Positions 50,277 through 58,786 are shown, counted from the first letter of the stretch. The stretch is 64,000 bases of DNA from Paenibacillus_AR sp051594765 (GCF_051594765.1 NZ_JBPPGJ010000013.1:127401-191400); one strand, 5' to 3'. The notes: generated by a model from the letters alone, not told the origin. Program-made: numbers and translations.

Positions 50277-50418
50277 AGCAGCGCTCCCTTTACCATGTAA
50301 GTGATGGCAGTAGTATTCAGCCAATCTCCCGGATGTATGTACCTAAGGATCATAAGACAACCCGCCCGGAGCATATCCGTTACTATCAGGAAGGAAGGGA
50401 TGCCTTACGGAGAACTGG

Positions 50419-50601
50419 TTGAAGGAGTTCGATTGGCAGCTGGCGGCGTTCGTCGGGGCAAGCGTGGTACAGGAGATGCTCCACTTCCGGCTGCCCCAGA
50501 TCCAGTATTGGAACGGGATGCGCGATTATGAAAAACGCCGGCGGGACCAACCCCCCCGGGACCCGAACAAGGACGATGATGACCGTCATATCGCTGCATA
50601 G
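50419..50601 (+). CDS. Possible small protein of 60 residues
   Basis: The frame MKEFDWQLAAFVGASVVQEM, then LHFRLPQIQYWNGMRDYEKR, then an acidic and proline-rich end (RRDQPPRDPNKDDDDRH), is preceded by GGAG seven bases before a TTG start at 50419. It is followed directly by a strong hairpin. Composition is protein-like (one short hydrophobic stretch, then charged), but no family is known. A competing ATG frame begins at 50400. I regard it as a plausible but unproven gene between the germination cluster and the aldo/keto reductase. Confidence 0.4.
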   Translation: MKEFDWQLAAFVGASVVQEMLHFRLPQIQYWNGMRDYEKRRRDQPPRDPNKDDDDRHIAA

Positions 50602-50603
50602 AA

Positions 50604-50647
50604 CCGCAAGCCCCGCTTCCGCCGACAGGCGCTGACGGGGCTTGCGG
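50604..50647 (+). terminator. Strong hairpin, probable terminator
   Basis: A 12-base perfect stem CCGCAAGCCCCG (50604-50615) pairs with CGGGGCTTGCGG (50636-50647), with a nested CGCC/GGCG hairpin. No long T-run follows, so termination is likely but not certain. Confidence 0.6.
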
Positions 50648-50779
50648 CTTGCACCTTGCGGAGGACGTTCCGGCCACACTTACTTTGGGGAAACTAACTC
50701 ACATGAAAGTGCATTCTTTTCAAACAGCCCGAAGGCGGATATGCTAGGCATGTAGATTGCTACAGTGAGGAGGACTTTA

Positions 50780-51700
50780 ATGATGAGAACCATGAAATTA
50801 GGAACCAGCTCCCTGCGGGTGCCGGTCGTCGCGGTCGGCTGCATGCGCATCAATCAGTTGGACAAGTCCGAAGCGGAGCACTTCGTCCAAGCGGCCCTGG
50901 AGGAAGGGGCGAATTTCTTCGACCATGCGGACATCTACGGAAGCGGAGCCTGCGAGGAGAGGTTCGCCGAAGCTATCGGCATGAACGACAACGTCCGTGA
51001 AACGGTCATCCTGCAATCCAAGTGCGGCATCCGCCACGGCATGTTCGACTTCTCCAAAGCGCATATCCTGAGCTCCGTCGATCAGATCCTGAAGCGCCTG
51101 CGCACCGACTACCTGGACATCCTGCTCCTGCACCGGCCCGACACGCTGATGGAGCCGGAGGAGGTTGCCGAAGCCTTCGACCTGCTGGAGACCTCGGGGA
51201 AGGTGCGTCATTTCGGCGTCTCCAACCAGAACCCCACCCAGATCCAGCTGCTGAAGAAATGGGTGAAGCAGCCCCTCGTCGCCAACCAGCTCCAGCTGAG
51301 CATTACCAATACGACCATGATTACGAGCGGCTTCAATGTGAACATGGAAAATGATGCCGCCGTAAACCGGGACGGCGGCATCCTCGACTTCTGCAGGCTG
51401 CACGACATCACCATCCAACCCTGGTCCCCGTTCCAGTACGGCTTCTTCGAAGGGGTCTTCCTCGGCAGCGACAAGTTCCCTGAGCTGAACCGGAAGCTCG
51501 ATGAGGTGGCGGAAACTTACGGCGTCAGCACCACCACTATCGCCATCGCTTGGCTGCTGCGCCATCCCGCGCACATGCAGCCGGTCATCGGCACCACGAA
51601 TATCGGACGTCTCCGGGATTGCTGCAAGGCCGGTGAGATCCATCTCACCCGGGAGGAGTGGTACGCCATCTACCGTGCGGCAGGCAATGTGCTTCCTTGA
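50780..51700 (+). CDS. Aldo/keto reductase (YdhF/YcsN-type)
   Basis: A 306-residue NADPH-dependent oxidoreductase with a TIM-barrel fold. Catalytic residues: Asp/Tyr in FDHADIYGSGACEERFAEAI (about 45-64), Lys in VILQSKCGIRHG, and His in LDILLLHRPDTLMEPEEVA (about 113-131). The cofactor region near the C-terminus reads PVIGTTNIGRLRDCCKAGEI. Length fits the YdhF subfamily. Start ATG 50780 has GAGGAGG six bases upstream; GTG at 50765 is unlikely. Substrate unknown. Distinct from, and much better preserved than, the remnant at 45.4-46.1 kb. Followed by a bidirectional terminator. Confidence 0.92.
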   Translation: MMRTMKLGTSSLRVPVVAVGCMRINQLDKSEAEHFVQAALEEGANFFDHADIYGSGACEERFAEAIGMNDNVRETVILQSKCGIRHGMFDFSKAHILSSVDQILKRLRTDYLDILLLHRPDTLMEPEEVAEAFDLLETSGKVRHFGVSNQNPTQIQLLKKWVKQPLVANQLQLSITNTTMITSGFNVNMENDAAVNRDGGILDFCRLHDITIQPWSPFQYGFFEGVFLGSDKFPELNRKLDEVAETYGVSTTTIAIAWLLRHPAHMQPVIGTTNIGRLRDCCKAGEIHLTREEWYAIYRAAGNVLP

Positions 51701-51716
51701 CCGCCCCCTCGTCCAA

Positions 51717-51760
51717 CAAAAAAGCAGAGGCCCTATAACGGGTGCCTCTGCTTCTTCTTG
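51717..51760. terminator. Bidirectional terminator
   Basis: AAGCAGAGGC (51722-51731) pairs with GCCTCTGCTT (51744-51753), flanked by A and T tracts between converging genes. Confidence 0.85.
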
Positions 51761-52393
51761 TTATATCGATTGGGAGTGCTCCAGCCGGAGCAGCTCACTC
51801 ACCGTCACGAGTCGATAGCCCTCGTCCGTTAGCTCACGAACCAGCTGCCTAACGGCTTCGACCGTATGGGAACGGTCTCCGTAGCCGTCATGGTAGATCA
51901 GAATGCTGCCGTTACGCACCTGCCGACAGCTGGTCATGTAGATATGCTCCGCACCGGGCATATCCCAATCCCGCGAGTCCAGATTCAGCGCCCCGATGGC
52001 GCGGTAACCGAAGTCTCCGACCACCGTCTCGTTCTGCTCGTTGTAGTCCAGATAGGGCGGCCGGAAGACGGCGGGCTTCACCCCCGTCAGGTCCAGAACC
52101 AGCTGCTCCGTACGGGAAAGCTCACTCCGGCATTCCTCCGTGCCGAGCTCCGGAAGATGGGGATGGGTGTAGGTATGGTTGCCGATCTCATGCCCCTCGG
52201 CGGCAACCGCCCGGACCGTATCCGGACTGCGCTCCATCTGTTCGCCGATCATGAAGAAAGTCGCGTGCCCCGATACCTCCCGGAAAATCTCCAGCACCTG
52301 CGGGGTATACACGGGGTTGGGGCCGTCGTCGAAGGTTATCGCAACCGCCCGGTGCTTCGTCGGCACTTCGTGAATGATCTGGGTTCCTCTCAT
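51761..52393 (-). CDS. Polysaccharide deacetylase (NodB/CE4 family)
   Basis: A 210-residue hydrolase removing acetyl groups from N-acetylated sugars. All CE4 motifs are present: AITFDDGPNP (motif 1, about 18-27, metal and catalytic Asp), EIGNHTYTHPHLPEL (motif 2, metal His pair), KPAVFRPPYLDYNEQN (motif 3), ALNLDSRDWDMPGAEHIYM (motif 4), and ILIYHDGYGDRSHTVEAVRQ (motif 5, His). No signal peptide or membrane helix is visible, so it is probably cytoplasmic or exported by other means, which is unusual. Start ATG 52393. It is not part of an evident operon. The substrate could be peptidoglycan precursor or chito-oligomer. Confidence 0.92.
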   Translation of the reverse strand: MRGTQIIHEVPTKHRAVAITFDDGPNPVYTPQVLEIFREVSGHATFFMIGEQMERSPDTVRAVAAEGHEIGNHTYTHPHLPELGTEECRSELSRTEQLVLDLTGVKPAVFRPPYLDYNEQNETVVGDFGYRAIGALNLDSRDWDMPGAEHIYMTSCRQVRNGSILIYHDGYGDRSHTVEAVRQLVRELTDEGYRLVTVSELLRLEHSQSI

Positions 52394-52470
52394 TGTGGAA
52401 CACTCCTTCGCATCAACATGAGTCCGCTATTAGCGTACCATAGATGCGCAGAAGGTGAAACCGCTATCTT

Positions 52471-52974
52471 TTAGGCTCCCGCCTCCGGCGTAAAACCTTC
52501 TTCGGCCAGATAGTCCCGGGCCTCCTCCATGGTCTCGAAGGCCTCCTCCAGATTGGCGCCGGAATAGATATACCACAGTTCGTCCTCGTAGTGGAGCGTC
52601 AGCACCGCATGGTCCGGTCCAATCCACCGTATCTTCTCCGGTTCCCCGGCGGCTCCGGCATCGGCCGGCGCGGCAGGGGTCGTGTCCTCCGCTCCTGTCC
52701 CGGCCAGGGACCGGATGGATTTCGCGATGAGTGAACGCAAGTCCTCTGCGGCATAATCCCGGATATTCACGAAGCCTTTGTCGTCAGTCGGCGCGCCTTC
52801 GACGAGTCCGGCGTATACGAAGCCGTTGCCGTTCGGATGCAGATGATAGACCACCGTCTTCTTGTCGTACGCGCTCTCTTCATAATGAAAGTTGACGCGA
52901 CCGAGCGATACGTCCTTACGCTGCAGCTCGGGGAAGGAGCTGCAGATGTCAAGCTTTTCTTGAAAGGTAAGCAT
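52471..52974 (-). CDS. Hypothetical protein
   Basis: A 167-residue soluble acidic protein. N-terminal half: DICSSFPELQRKDVSLGRVN, VVYHLHPNGNGFVYAGLVEG and DYAAEDLRSLIAKSIRSLAG. Then a low-complexity Ala/Pro/Gly linker (about 100-120), then IRWIGPDHAVLTLHYEDELW and a helix ETMEEARDYLAEEGF. I choose ATG 52974 because GGAGG lies six bases upstream; the open frame further upstream lacks protein character. Family not recognised. It lies between a deacetylase and a GerP-type gene on the same strand, with a short gap, and may share a transcript with the latter. Confidence 0.75.
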   Translation of the reverse strand: MLTFQEKLDICSSFPELQRKDVSLGRVNFHYEESAYDKKTVVYHLHPNGNGFVYAGLVEGAPTDDKGFVNIRDYAAEDLRSLIAKSIRSLAGTGAEDTTPAAPADAGAAGEPEKIRWIGPDHAVLTLHYEDELWYIYSGANLEEAFETMEEARDYLAEEGFTPEAGA

Positions 52975-53054
52975 AGAGGGCCTCCGAATGATGTTTCCTG
53001 TTATTGTAGCACAGGAGTGGGACGGGTCCAAATCCGAAGGCCGGCGGCGAACGT

Positions 53055-53279
53055 CTACACGGTCGTGTTGGGGGTGTCCACCACATCGGAGTCGATGGTG
53101 TTCACATGGCCCAGCACATTCTGATTGCTGCCGTAGCTGTCCCCCGGAGACAGCGAGTTGTTCCCCGTGATCACCTTGCAGCTGCTGGTCAGGTTGATGA
53201 TCCCCGCATCGCCGAAGTGAACGTTGGAGCCGGAGGCCACGCTGTTGATTTTGACTCCGCCGATGATGACACATGGCAT
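53055..53279 (-). CDS. GerPA/GerPF-type spore germination protein
   Basis: A 74-residue small protein. It begins MPCVIIGGVKINSVASGSNV-HFGDAGIINLTSSCKVITGN, which follows the GerPA/GerPF pattern (hydrophobic start, INSV, V-x-FGD, a Ser/Thr-rich middle, a G-N or G-S bend). Family members are coat-associated proteins that help germinants reach the inner membrane. It is a lone gene rather than a gerPABCDEF operon; standalone GerPF-like genes are common in Paenibacillus. ATG 53279 has AAGGGAG about ten bases upstream. An ATG at 53300 precedes that ribosome site and is therefore unlikely. A sporulation-sigma promoter is expected but was not assigned. Confidence 0.82.
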   Translation of the reverse strand: MPCVIIGGVKINSVASGSNVHFGDAGIINLTSSCKVITGNNSLSPGDSYGSNQNVLGHVNTIDSDVVDTPNTTV

Positions 53280-53490
53280 ACCGAACGTGCTCCCTTCCAT
53301 AAAGCCTAGGCTATTGTACTATAGTATGACGAAGGCGGCCGATTGCTACAGGTTGGGCCTGCACCATCCCATGGCGCAGGAGCGCTTTTGTCGAAAGTTG
53401 ATCACGGACGAATGAGATTTATTACTTACAAAGCTGGGTGAAAATTCTATACTCAGGATAATTCTGCATTCGAAAGAGGGGTATCGCCGC

Positions 53491-53889
53491 ATGTCACATT
53501 GGAATACGGAATACAACATCGGAGTAGAGCATATCGACCGTCAGCATGAACAGCTGGTTCTGGACCTGGCAGCGTTCAAGGAGCTATGTGATCGTGACGC
53601 CCGCCAGGACGCCATTACGGTCTCCCTTCGGGGCTTGGCCGCGTCCATTCAGGAGCACTTCGCGTCGGAGGAGGCCCTGATGGCCGAGATCGGCTACCCC
53701 GAGCTGCCTAAGCATAAGAAGGCTCACGACAGCTTTCTCGGCACCTTGTCCGAGCTGGAGAACAACATTTATGTACATGGACTCCATTCTTCCACCTACC
53801 CGAAGATCATCCAGCTGCTCTCCGATTGGCTCGTCAACCATATCTGCCATTCGGACAGCAAAATCGGCGAGTTCGTGCGAGCCCGCTAA
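53491..53889 (+). CDS. Bacteriohemerythrin
   Basis: A 132-residue non-heme di-iron oxygen-binding protein. The seven ligands are in place: H19 (EHIDRQHEQL), H56 and E60 (SIQEHFASEEALM), H75 and H79 (PKHKKAHDSF), H117 and D122 (DWLVNHICHSDSKIGEF). Four-helix bundle length is normal. A G-rich ribosome site lies before ATG 53491. Single-domain bacteriohemerythrins bind oxygen or sequester iron and may protect against oxidative stress; no partner domain (chemoreceptor or GGDEF) is fused. It is a single gene, ended by a terminator. Confidence 0.95.
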   Translation: MSHWNTEYNIGVEHIDRQHEQLVLDLAAFKELCDRDARQDAITVSLRGLAASIQEHFASEEALMAEIGYPELPKHKKAHDSFLGTLSELENNIYVHGLHSSTYPKIIQLLSDWLVNHICHSDSKIGEFVRAR

Positions 53890-53938
53890 CGGCGAAGAGC
53901 CTCCTATCCCAACACGGGGAAACGGAGGCTCTTCTTCT
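53890..53938. terminator. Bidirectional terminator
   Basis: GAAGAGCCTCC (53894-53904) pairs with GGAGGCTCTTC (53924-53934), between converging genes. Confidence 0.8.
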
Positions 53939-53966
53939 ATGCTGCAGCCAATTCCCGCAAGCCGGC

Positions 53967-55943
53967 TTACAGCCGGGAGAGATCATTCTCCACCTTCACG
54001 GGATGCATCAGCACCCACATGAAGTACAAGGTCTTGGCCGCCTTGGCCCGGGTCACGGGCAGCTTCGGCTCAAGCTCCTTACCATGGGCCACCTGCCCCC
54101 GGGCAATCCCCTTCTCCGGACGGAGAAGTCCCAGCTCGTATGCGTCCCGAACCTTCATCTTCCAGTGGGGAGACAGCCGGGCGGTGTCCGTCAGTTCCTC
54201 GAAGCCGAGCAGCGGACTGTAAGCACCTTGGCCCCCTGTATCCAGATTCGGATCGTAGCCGGGATCGCCCGGCGACAGGATGGTGCCGTTGTAATCGGTC
54301 ATATACGGAGGCTTCGATTGGAAGGCGGCCCGATAGGCGTCCGCGAGCATGGCGCCCATCACCTCCCGGATCAACGGCACTTCGGCGCCGTATCCTTCGT
54401 CGAATACGGACAGCGGGAGTCCCATTAGGGCGGACAGAGCGCGGAGGAATTCCCCCTCGGTGATGGTCCGTCTCGGATGGAAGCGGCCTTCCCCGTCCAT
54501 GTGCAGGACGCCCAGCTGAAGCATCTTCTCGATCTGATTCCGGTAATAGGCACCCGCACCGCTTACAGTATCGGCAGCCACCTCCGGGAAGATGTGCGAC
54601 CAATCCCCCGAGGCCGCCGCTTCGATCACTTCGGCCTTCAATGCCGAGGCTATGGCTGCTGCGGCGGGGTCGCCTTCATCTCCCAGCCGGATGAACTCCT
54701 GAACCGCCATCCGGGCCAGCTGCTTGGCCAGCGCCTCCTTATAATGGGTTCCGTCGTTCTTCAGGGAAGGATGACCGTTGGCGAAGCTGCCGTCGTTGGT
54801 CTTACCAGGGGATTCTCCGGCTTCGATGGACATAAAGACCGAAATGGTCGCCTCCACCCCTATTGCATTGTAATATTCGACACTCTCCGTATTCAGGTCG
54901 ATCAAGGTAACACCCAGATCGGCCGCCGCCCGCTTCATCACATCAGGGAATCTCCGGATCTTGAAGGAATTCGTGTAGATGTGTCCCGGCTTAGCCCTCG
55001 CGTCAATCCGGGAGACGGGGGTTACCAGCACGGGGATCATGCCGCGGGCGCGCAGGGCGGGTACATACACCTGACGGATGTAGGAATCGTAGGTTTCTTC
55101 CGTCGCCCCTCTTCCGAACCGCAGGTCTTCATCCGTGCGCTCCTCGTTGTGGCCGAACTGCATGAGCACGTAATCCCCTTCGCAGCCCGCCAGCAGCAGG
55201 TCATTGAACCGCCCTTCCTGATAGGTGTTCTTGAAGGAACGGCCGCCCATGCTGTAATTCAACACGTTCACCCGGTCCAGGTCGAACAGGTTATCGAAGA
55301 CTTGACCCCAGCCGCACATCGGCGCCTCCTCGAAGGTGTAGCTCTTGACGGTGGAATCCCCCAGTGTAAACACCGTCGGCCGATCCTCCTGCAGACGGCG
55401 CCGCGATGGAACAGGCCGGAGAACGATCTCCTCCACTCCCGCCGGGACGCACACCCGGTTGGGCTCGATTTCGATATCCAGGTATTCCCGCCCGTTCACA
55501 TAGGTGTAGGACCAGAGCCGCCCCTCCCGTGAAGCCGTATGACGGATGGGGATTAGCCCCGCCGCATCCCAATAGCCCCCCAACGACAGCTTGGAGGCCT
55601 GCAGGCCGGAGATGGATACCGTGGCATCCTCACCGCCTTCGGCCAGAAGCACTTGAATCTCATAAGCACCTGGGGGAGCTTGGATACGGAAGGCCATGCC
55701 GTAGTGGTTATAATGGTCCGGAACGGTCTCCTCCTCGAACTCCGGCTCCGTAACATAGAAGCCATTCGCTCCGGCCGTCACGTTCTGCGGGTGTACCGGC
55801 CTGGGAGGCGTCGCACAGGTCTCGCCGACGAAGCCGAAGCCGGCTTCCGGATCGTAGAATGGGACTCCGTCATTCGCGTCATAAGGGATGCGGATATATC
55901 CTTCCTTAGCTTGACTGCCAAAATAAAACTTCGTTGGGTTCAT
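53967..55943 (-). CDS. Rhamnogalacturonan acetylesterase-like SGNH hydrolase with C-terminal SLH-like region
   Basis: A 658-residue protein. The N-terminal ~170 residues are a beta-sandwich carbohydrate-binding-like module (KFYFGSQAKEGYIRIPYDAN, GFGFVGETCATPPRPV). Residues about 185-425 are the SGNH esterase: block I VFTLGDSTVKSYTFEEAPMC (Ser about 195), block II LNYSMGGRSFKNTYQEGRFN, block III VLMQFGHNEERTDEDLRFG, block V NDGTHYKEALAKQLARMAV (Asp about 396, His about 399). The C-terminus has two SLH-like stretches (AYYRNQIEKMLQLGVLHM...TITEGEFLRALSALMG; AYELGLLR...PVTRAKAAKTLY). No signal peptide. ATG 55943 or TTG 55949 could start. It deacetylates pectin rhamnogalacturonan, feeding rhamnose catabolism (rhaA). 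Confidence 0.85.
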   Translation of the reverse strand: MNPTKFYFGSQAKEGYIRIPYDANDGVPFYDPEAGFGFVGETCATPPRPVHPQNVTAGANGFYVTEPEFEEETVPDHYNHYGMAFRIQAPPGAYEIQVLLAEGGEDATVSISGLQASKLSLGGYWDAAGLIPIRHTASREGRLWSYTYVNGREYLDIEIEPNRVCVPAGVEEIVLRPVPSRRRLQEDRPTVFTLGDSTVKSYTFEEAPMCGWGQVFDNLFDLDRVNVLNYSMGGRSFKNTYQEGRFNDLLLAGCEGDYVLMQFGHNEERTDEDLRFGRGATEETYDSYIRQVYVPALRARGMIPVLVTPVSRIDARAKPGHIYTNSFKIRRFPDVMKRAAADLGVTLIDLNTESVEYYNAIGVEATISVFMSIEAGESPGKTNDGSFANGHPSLKNDGTHYKEALAKQLARMAVQEFIRLGDEGDPAAAAIASALKAEVIEAAASGDWSHIFPEVAADTVSGAGAYYRNQIEKMLQLGVLHMDGEGRFHPRRTITEGEFLRALSALMGLPLSVFDEGYGAEVPLIREVMGAMLADAYRAAFQSKPPYMTDYNGTILSPGDPGYDPNLDTGGQGAYSPLLGFEELTDTARLSPHWKMKVRDAYELGLLRPEKGIARGQVAHGKELEPKLPVTRAKAAKTLYFMWVLMHPVKVENDLSRL

Positions 55944-56067
55944 CGTCAATCCGTTCCTTTCAAGCGAGTCCGTCTTCCATTCCTCGATTATAGAACATAT
56001 ATATTCAACATTCTTTTCATATCAATGTCTAATTGTCCAATAATTTCATATAATTGACCATTTCATA

Positions 56068-57279
56068 CTAAACCTCAATGCTTTCTACCCATTTCAGAGC
56101 CTGCACGTACAGGGACATCAGCCGCTGCCAGGCAATGCCGTAGCGTTGGCCCAATCCGTCCAGCCTCCTCCAATCCCCTGTCTCGAAGCCAAGAATCCCC
56201 TCATAGAGCTGGCGCAGACTATTGTTCTCGCCGAGCAGAGCCTTCTTCACTTCCTCGGTCAGAGGCAGTCCCTCTACGATTCCCTTCATCTCCTGCTGCA
56301 GCAGAATGTCCATCGTAGAGAACAAGCCGGTCATGTAGTACTCGAAGCCATTGGGCCGGTGCTCCAGCTCGGAGGCCATCAGCTCCATCATTTTGGCGCG
56401 AACCAGGGTCGCTTTGATCAGCTCCTTGTTCTCCACGGTTTCCGCTGCCTTCAGGAGCATCAGGTACATCCACTTCTTCGTCTCGTTCAGTCCGAACCGG
56501 ACCAGCGTCATCTGGATGGATTGGATAGGGTTCCGTGAGCCATAGGCGACGGAGTTGACGATTTTGAGCAGCTTGTAGGAGAGGTCCAGATCTTTCTCGA
56601 TGATCTCCGTAATGGCCTGGAAGTCCGGCTCCTCCCGGTTGAGCTCCTGAAGAATCCGGAGAACATTCGTCTTCAATCCTCCGACCTGCTTACCCTGCAC
56701 CATGACCGGCTTGCTGAAGAAGTACCCTTGGAACAGCTCGAAGCCCAGCTCCATGGCATGGCGGTACTCCTCCCGGGTTTCGATCTTCTCGGCCAGCAGC
56801 TTCACCTTGTACTTCCTCTTGAACGAACGGATCAGGTCCATCTGCCGGGGATTCTTGATCGAGGCGTACTCCACCTTGATCATGTCGGCCAGTTGAACCA
56901 GCGGCAGATAATCCTCTTGGAACACAAAATCATCCAGGGCCAGCAAATAGCCCTTCATCTTCAATTCCATACAGGCCCGAAGCACATCTTGGTTCGGTTG
57001 GACGCGCTCCAGGATCTCGACCACGATCTGGTCCTTGGGAAGGAGGAGAGGAATCTCCTTGCGCAGCAGGCCCTCCGAGAAGTTGATGAATGCCCGGGTC
57101 CCGCCCGTCAGATCATGCGGCTGGAGCACGAGGAACACGTTATGGAGCAGCTCCGCTGTTGCTTGATCATCGTCGGTGCCTTCATAAAAGTTGTTCGTGC
57201 TTTTGCGGTATAGGAGCTCATACCCATACACATTCATTTTCCGGTCAAATATTGGCTGCCTGGCTGCGTAAACCTCCAT
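56068..57279 (-). CDS. EAL-HDOD signalling protein (YuxH type)
   Basis: A 403-residue cytosolic protein. The N-terminal EAL-like domain (about 1-200) is degenerate: YELLYRKSTNNFYEG replaces the EALLR motif, and FINFSEGLLRKEIPLLLPKD, LALDDFVFQEDYLPLVQLAD and AEKIETREEYRHAMELGFEL keep the fold. So c-di-GMP hydrolysis is unlikely, while c-di-GMP binding is possible. The C-terminal HDOD domain (about 205-400) shows DLDLSYKLLKIVNSVAYGS, QMTLVRFGLNETKKWMYLML and GLFSTMDILLQQEMKGIVEG. AGGGGGG lies upstream of ATG 57279. An 8-base-arm palindrome 21 bases further up (57300-57316) may be its operator. Role unknown; signal relay is typical. Confidence 0.9.
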   Translation of the reverse strand: MEVYAARQPIFDRKMNVYGYELLYRKSTNNFYEGTDDDQATAELLHNVFLVLQPHDLTGGTRAFINFSEGLLRKEIPLLLPKDQIVVEILERVQPNQDVLRACMELKMKGYLLALDDFVFQEDYLPLVQLADMIKVEYASIKNPRQMDLIRSFKRKYKVKLLAEKIETREEYRHAMELGFELFQGYFFSKPVMVQGKQVGGLKTNVLRILQELNREEPDFQAITEIIEKDLDLSYKLLKIVNSVAYGSRNPIQSIQMTLVRFGLNETKKWMYLMLLKAAETVENKELIKATLVRAKMMELMASELEHRPNGFEYYMTGLFSTMDILLQQEMKGIVEGLPLTEEVKKALLGENNSLRQLYEGILGFETGDWRRLDGLGQRYGIAWQRLMSLYVQALKWVESIEV

Positions 57280-57299
57280 CCCCGGTCCCCCCCAATGCC

Positions 57300-57316
57300 G
57301 AACGAACAGTTCGTTC
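57300..57316. promoter_or_regulatory. Inverted repeat GAACGAAC-A-GTTCGTTC
   Basis: A perfect 8-base-arm palindrome around one base, 20 bases upstream of the EAL-HDOD start. It resembles a TetR-type operator or an odd LexA-like site; the 5-base gap between GAAC halves does not fit the LexA box. Confidence 0.5.
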
Positions 57317-57413
57317 CTCCCACTTTACTATAAAAGTATTAAGAAAATATTAGAACATAGGTCAATAGGACTAGTAGCAAATCGAATTTTTTCTTCTTTT
57401 GACGAAAAATCAA

Positions 57414-57453
57414 ACAGACGGCTAAAGCAGATTAACCTGCTCCAGCCGTCTTG
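57414..57453 (-). terminator. Terminator of ymaF
   Basis: AGACGGCT-AA-AGCAG (57416-57430) pairs with CTGCT-CC-AGCCGTCT (57437-57451). The minus strand continues into a T-rich tail. Confidence 0.75.
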
Positions 57454-57507
57454 ATGTGAACGCATTTATTAAGATCCAGCGCATCGGTATTGTCGAAGAT
57501 GACGGGA

Positions 57508-57873
57508 TTAGACGAGAGGCTTTTGAATCAAGGTGGCGAACTGAAACCGGTGACGGTGCCCGTCATTCAAGGTTGTTGAGCCGGTCACGAAGTGGACGTG
57601 CTTGCCGTTACCCACCGGGATGGCCGGACCGGTCCGGATTTTGCGCAGGTTGTGGAAATGGTTCAAGAAATCGGTGTGGATAAAGCGAATTTCATGTACA
57701 TGACTGTCCCCGCATGGGATCACCTGTCCGGTAACGCCGGCGAAACGGTGATTGTGTCGGTCGCTGCCTTCCTCCGCCAGCTTCGTGCTGCCCTGGAATT
57801 CGTGGACATGGGTCTGCCCCTGTCCGATCTTCATCTTGCCCTTCAGCTTCATTCTGGTAACCAATGCAACCAT
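57508..57873 (-). CDS. ymaF: YmaF-family protein
   Basis: A 121-residue His-rich soluble protein. YmaF features: GQTHVHEFQGSTKLAE (about 19-34), HNHRFAGVTGQVIP, GDSHVHEIRFIHTDFLNHFH, and GKHVHFVTGSTTLNDGHRHR. The HVHEF/HNHRF/HVHEI/HVHFV pairs recur every ~20-25 residues. The repeated histidine pairs suggest metal binding; the function of the family is unknown. ATG 57873 is preceded by a G-rich stretch. An internal ATG at 57852 has no ribosome site. It is divergent from a metallo-beta-lactamase-fold gene. Confidence 0.88.
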   Translation of the reverse strand: MVALVTRMKLKGKMKIGQGQTHVHEFQGSTKLAEEGSDRHNHRFAGVTGQVIPCGDSHVHEIRFIHTDFLNHFHNLRKIRTGPAIPVGNGKHVHFVTGSTTLNDGHRHRFQFATLIQKPLV

Positions 57874-58039
57874 CCCTTCCCTATGAGCGAGTCAGCCTGC
57901 CTGCTTGAGGCTCGGCCCTAGTGCCAGTATAGAGAACCGGAGGTTTGTCCGATAAGGGATGAAAGCGTAGAATTGGCCAAAATAAGGAAAATGCCGCCTG
58001 CGTTCCCGTAAAATCGTCAAGGCTCCCTCGTTGCGTCTA

Positions 58040-58048
58040 TGGTATAAT
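58040..58048 (+). promoter_or_regulatory. Extended -10 promoter for the MBL/FMN-reductase pair
   Basis: TGGTATAAT (58040-58048) combines an extended TG element with a perfect -10, 57 bases upstream of the ATG. No good -35 is seen. Confidence 0.5.
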
Positions 58049-58105
58049 CTGTAAAGAGTATCATCTGTCAAGGCCATCGGCCCAATTGAAGGAGGTGCAG
58101 GACCC

Positions 58106-58786
58106 ATGACGCATCGCGCCATCCAAGCCTTGAGGCTGGATATGGACGTGGAGCAGGGCGTGTTTACGGTGTTTGCAGCAGTCGTGGCGGACGGCGATGA
58201 GCTGATCCTGGTGGATACCGGTATCCCCGGTCAAACGGAGCGGATCCGCACAGCGTTGGCCCGGTTGGGCTATAGCTTGGACCGGTTGACGAAGATCATC
58301 ATCACCCATCAGGACCGGGATCATATCGGCAGCCTTTCGGAGCTAACAGCAGGGACCGGCGGCCGGATTCAGGTGCTGGCGCACGAGACGGCCCGGCCTT
58401 ATCTGGAGGGCGAGCTGCCTCTAGTGAAGAGCAATACCCTGGCCACACCCGTCAAGGTGGATGTCCTGCTTCAGGACGGTGAGGTGCTGCCTGTTGCCGG
58501 AGGCCTCCAGGTCCTCTATACGCCGGGTCATACCCCGGACCATATCTGTCTCTTCCATCTCCCCAGCCGGACCCTTGTCTCAGGTGATTTACTGACCGCG
58601 AAGGACGGCGAGCTGCAATCCTTCGATCCGAAGTTCACCCTTGACCCGGAGATGGCCCGGAAGTCCATCGGGAAGCTCTTGGAGCTGGACATTGAGACGG
58701 TCATCACCTATCACGGCGGTGTGTGTACGGACCGGATCCGGGAGCGGCTGCAGTCGTTCCTCACCCAGCGGGAGGCAGACCGATGA
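58106..58786 (+). CDS. MBL-fold metallo-hydrolase
   Basis: A 226-residue cytosolic hydrolase of the metallo-beta-lactamase fold. Metal ligands: ITHQDRDHIGSL (H68, D70, D72, H73, an HxDxDH form in which the second His is replaced by Asp), GHTPDHICLF (a His near 148), VSGDLLTAKDG (bridging Asp) and ITYHGGVC (last His). AAGGAGGTG precedes ATG 58106. Its TGA overlaps the next start (ATGA), so it is co-translated with an FMN reductase. Substrate unknown; thioester or lactone hydrolases of this family are similar in size. Confidence 0.92.
   Translation: MTHRAIQALRLDMDVEQGVFTVFAAVVADGDELILVDTGIPGQTERIRTALARLGYSLDRLTKIIITHQDRDHIGSLSELTAGTGGRIQVLAHETARPYLEGELPLVKSNTLATPVKVDVLLQDGEVLPVAGGLQVLYTPGHTPDHICLFHLPSRTLVSGDLLTAKDGELQSFDPKFTLDPEMARKSIGKLLELDIETVITYHGGVCTDRIRERLQSFLTQREADR

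Noticed and set aside
53280..53300. ATG 53300 as the GerP-type start
   Set aside because: The ribosome site AAGGGAG lies downstream of it, and the family starts with MP at the inner ATG.
57300..57316. LexA (SOS) box at the EAL-HDOD gene
   Set aside because: The Gram-positive LexA box needs GAAC-N4-GTTC; here the halves are five bases apart, so only a generic palindrome is reported.
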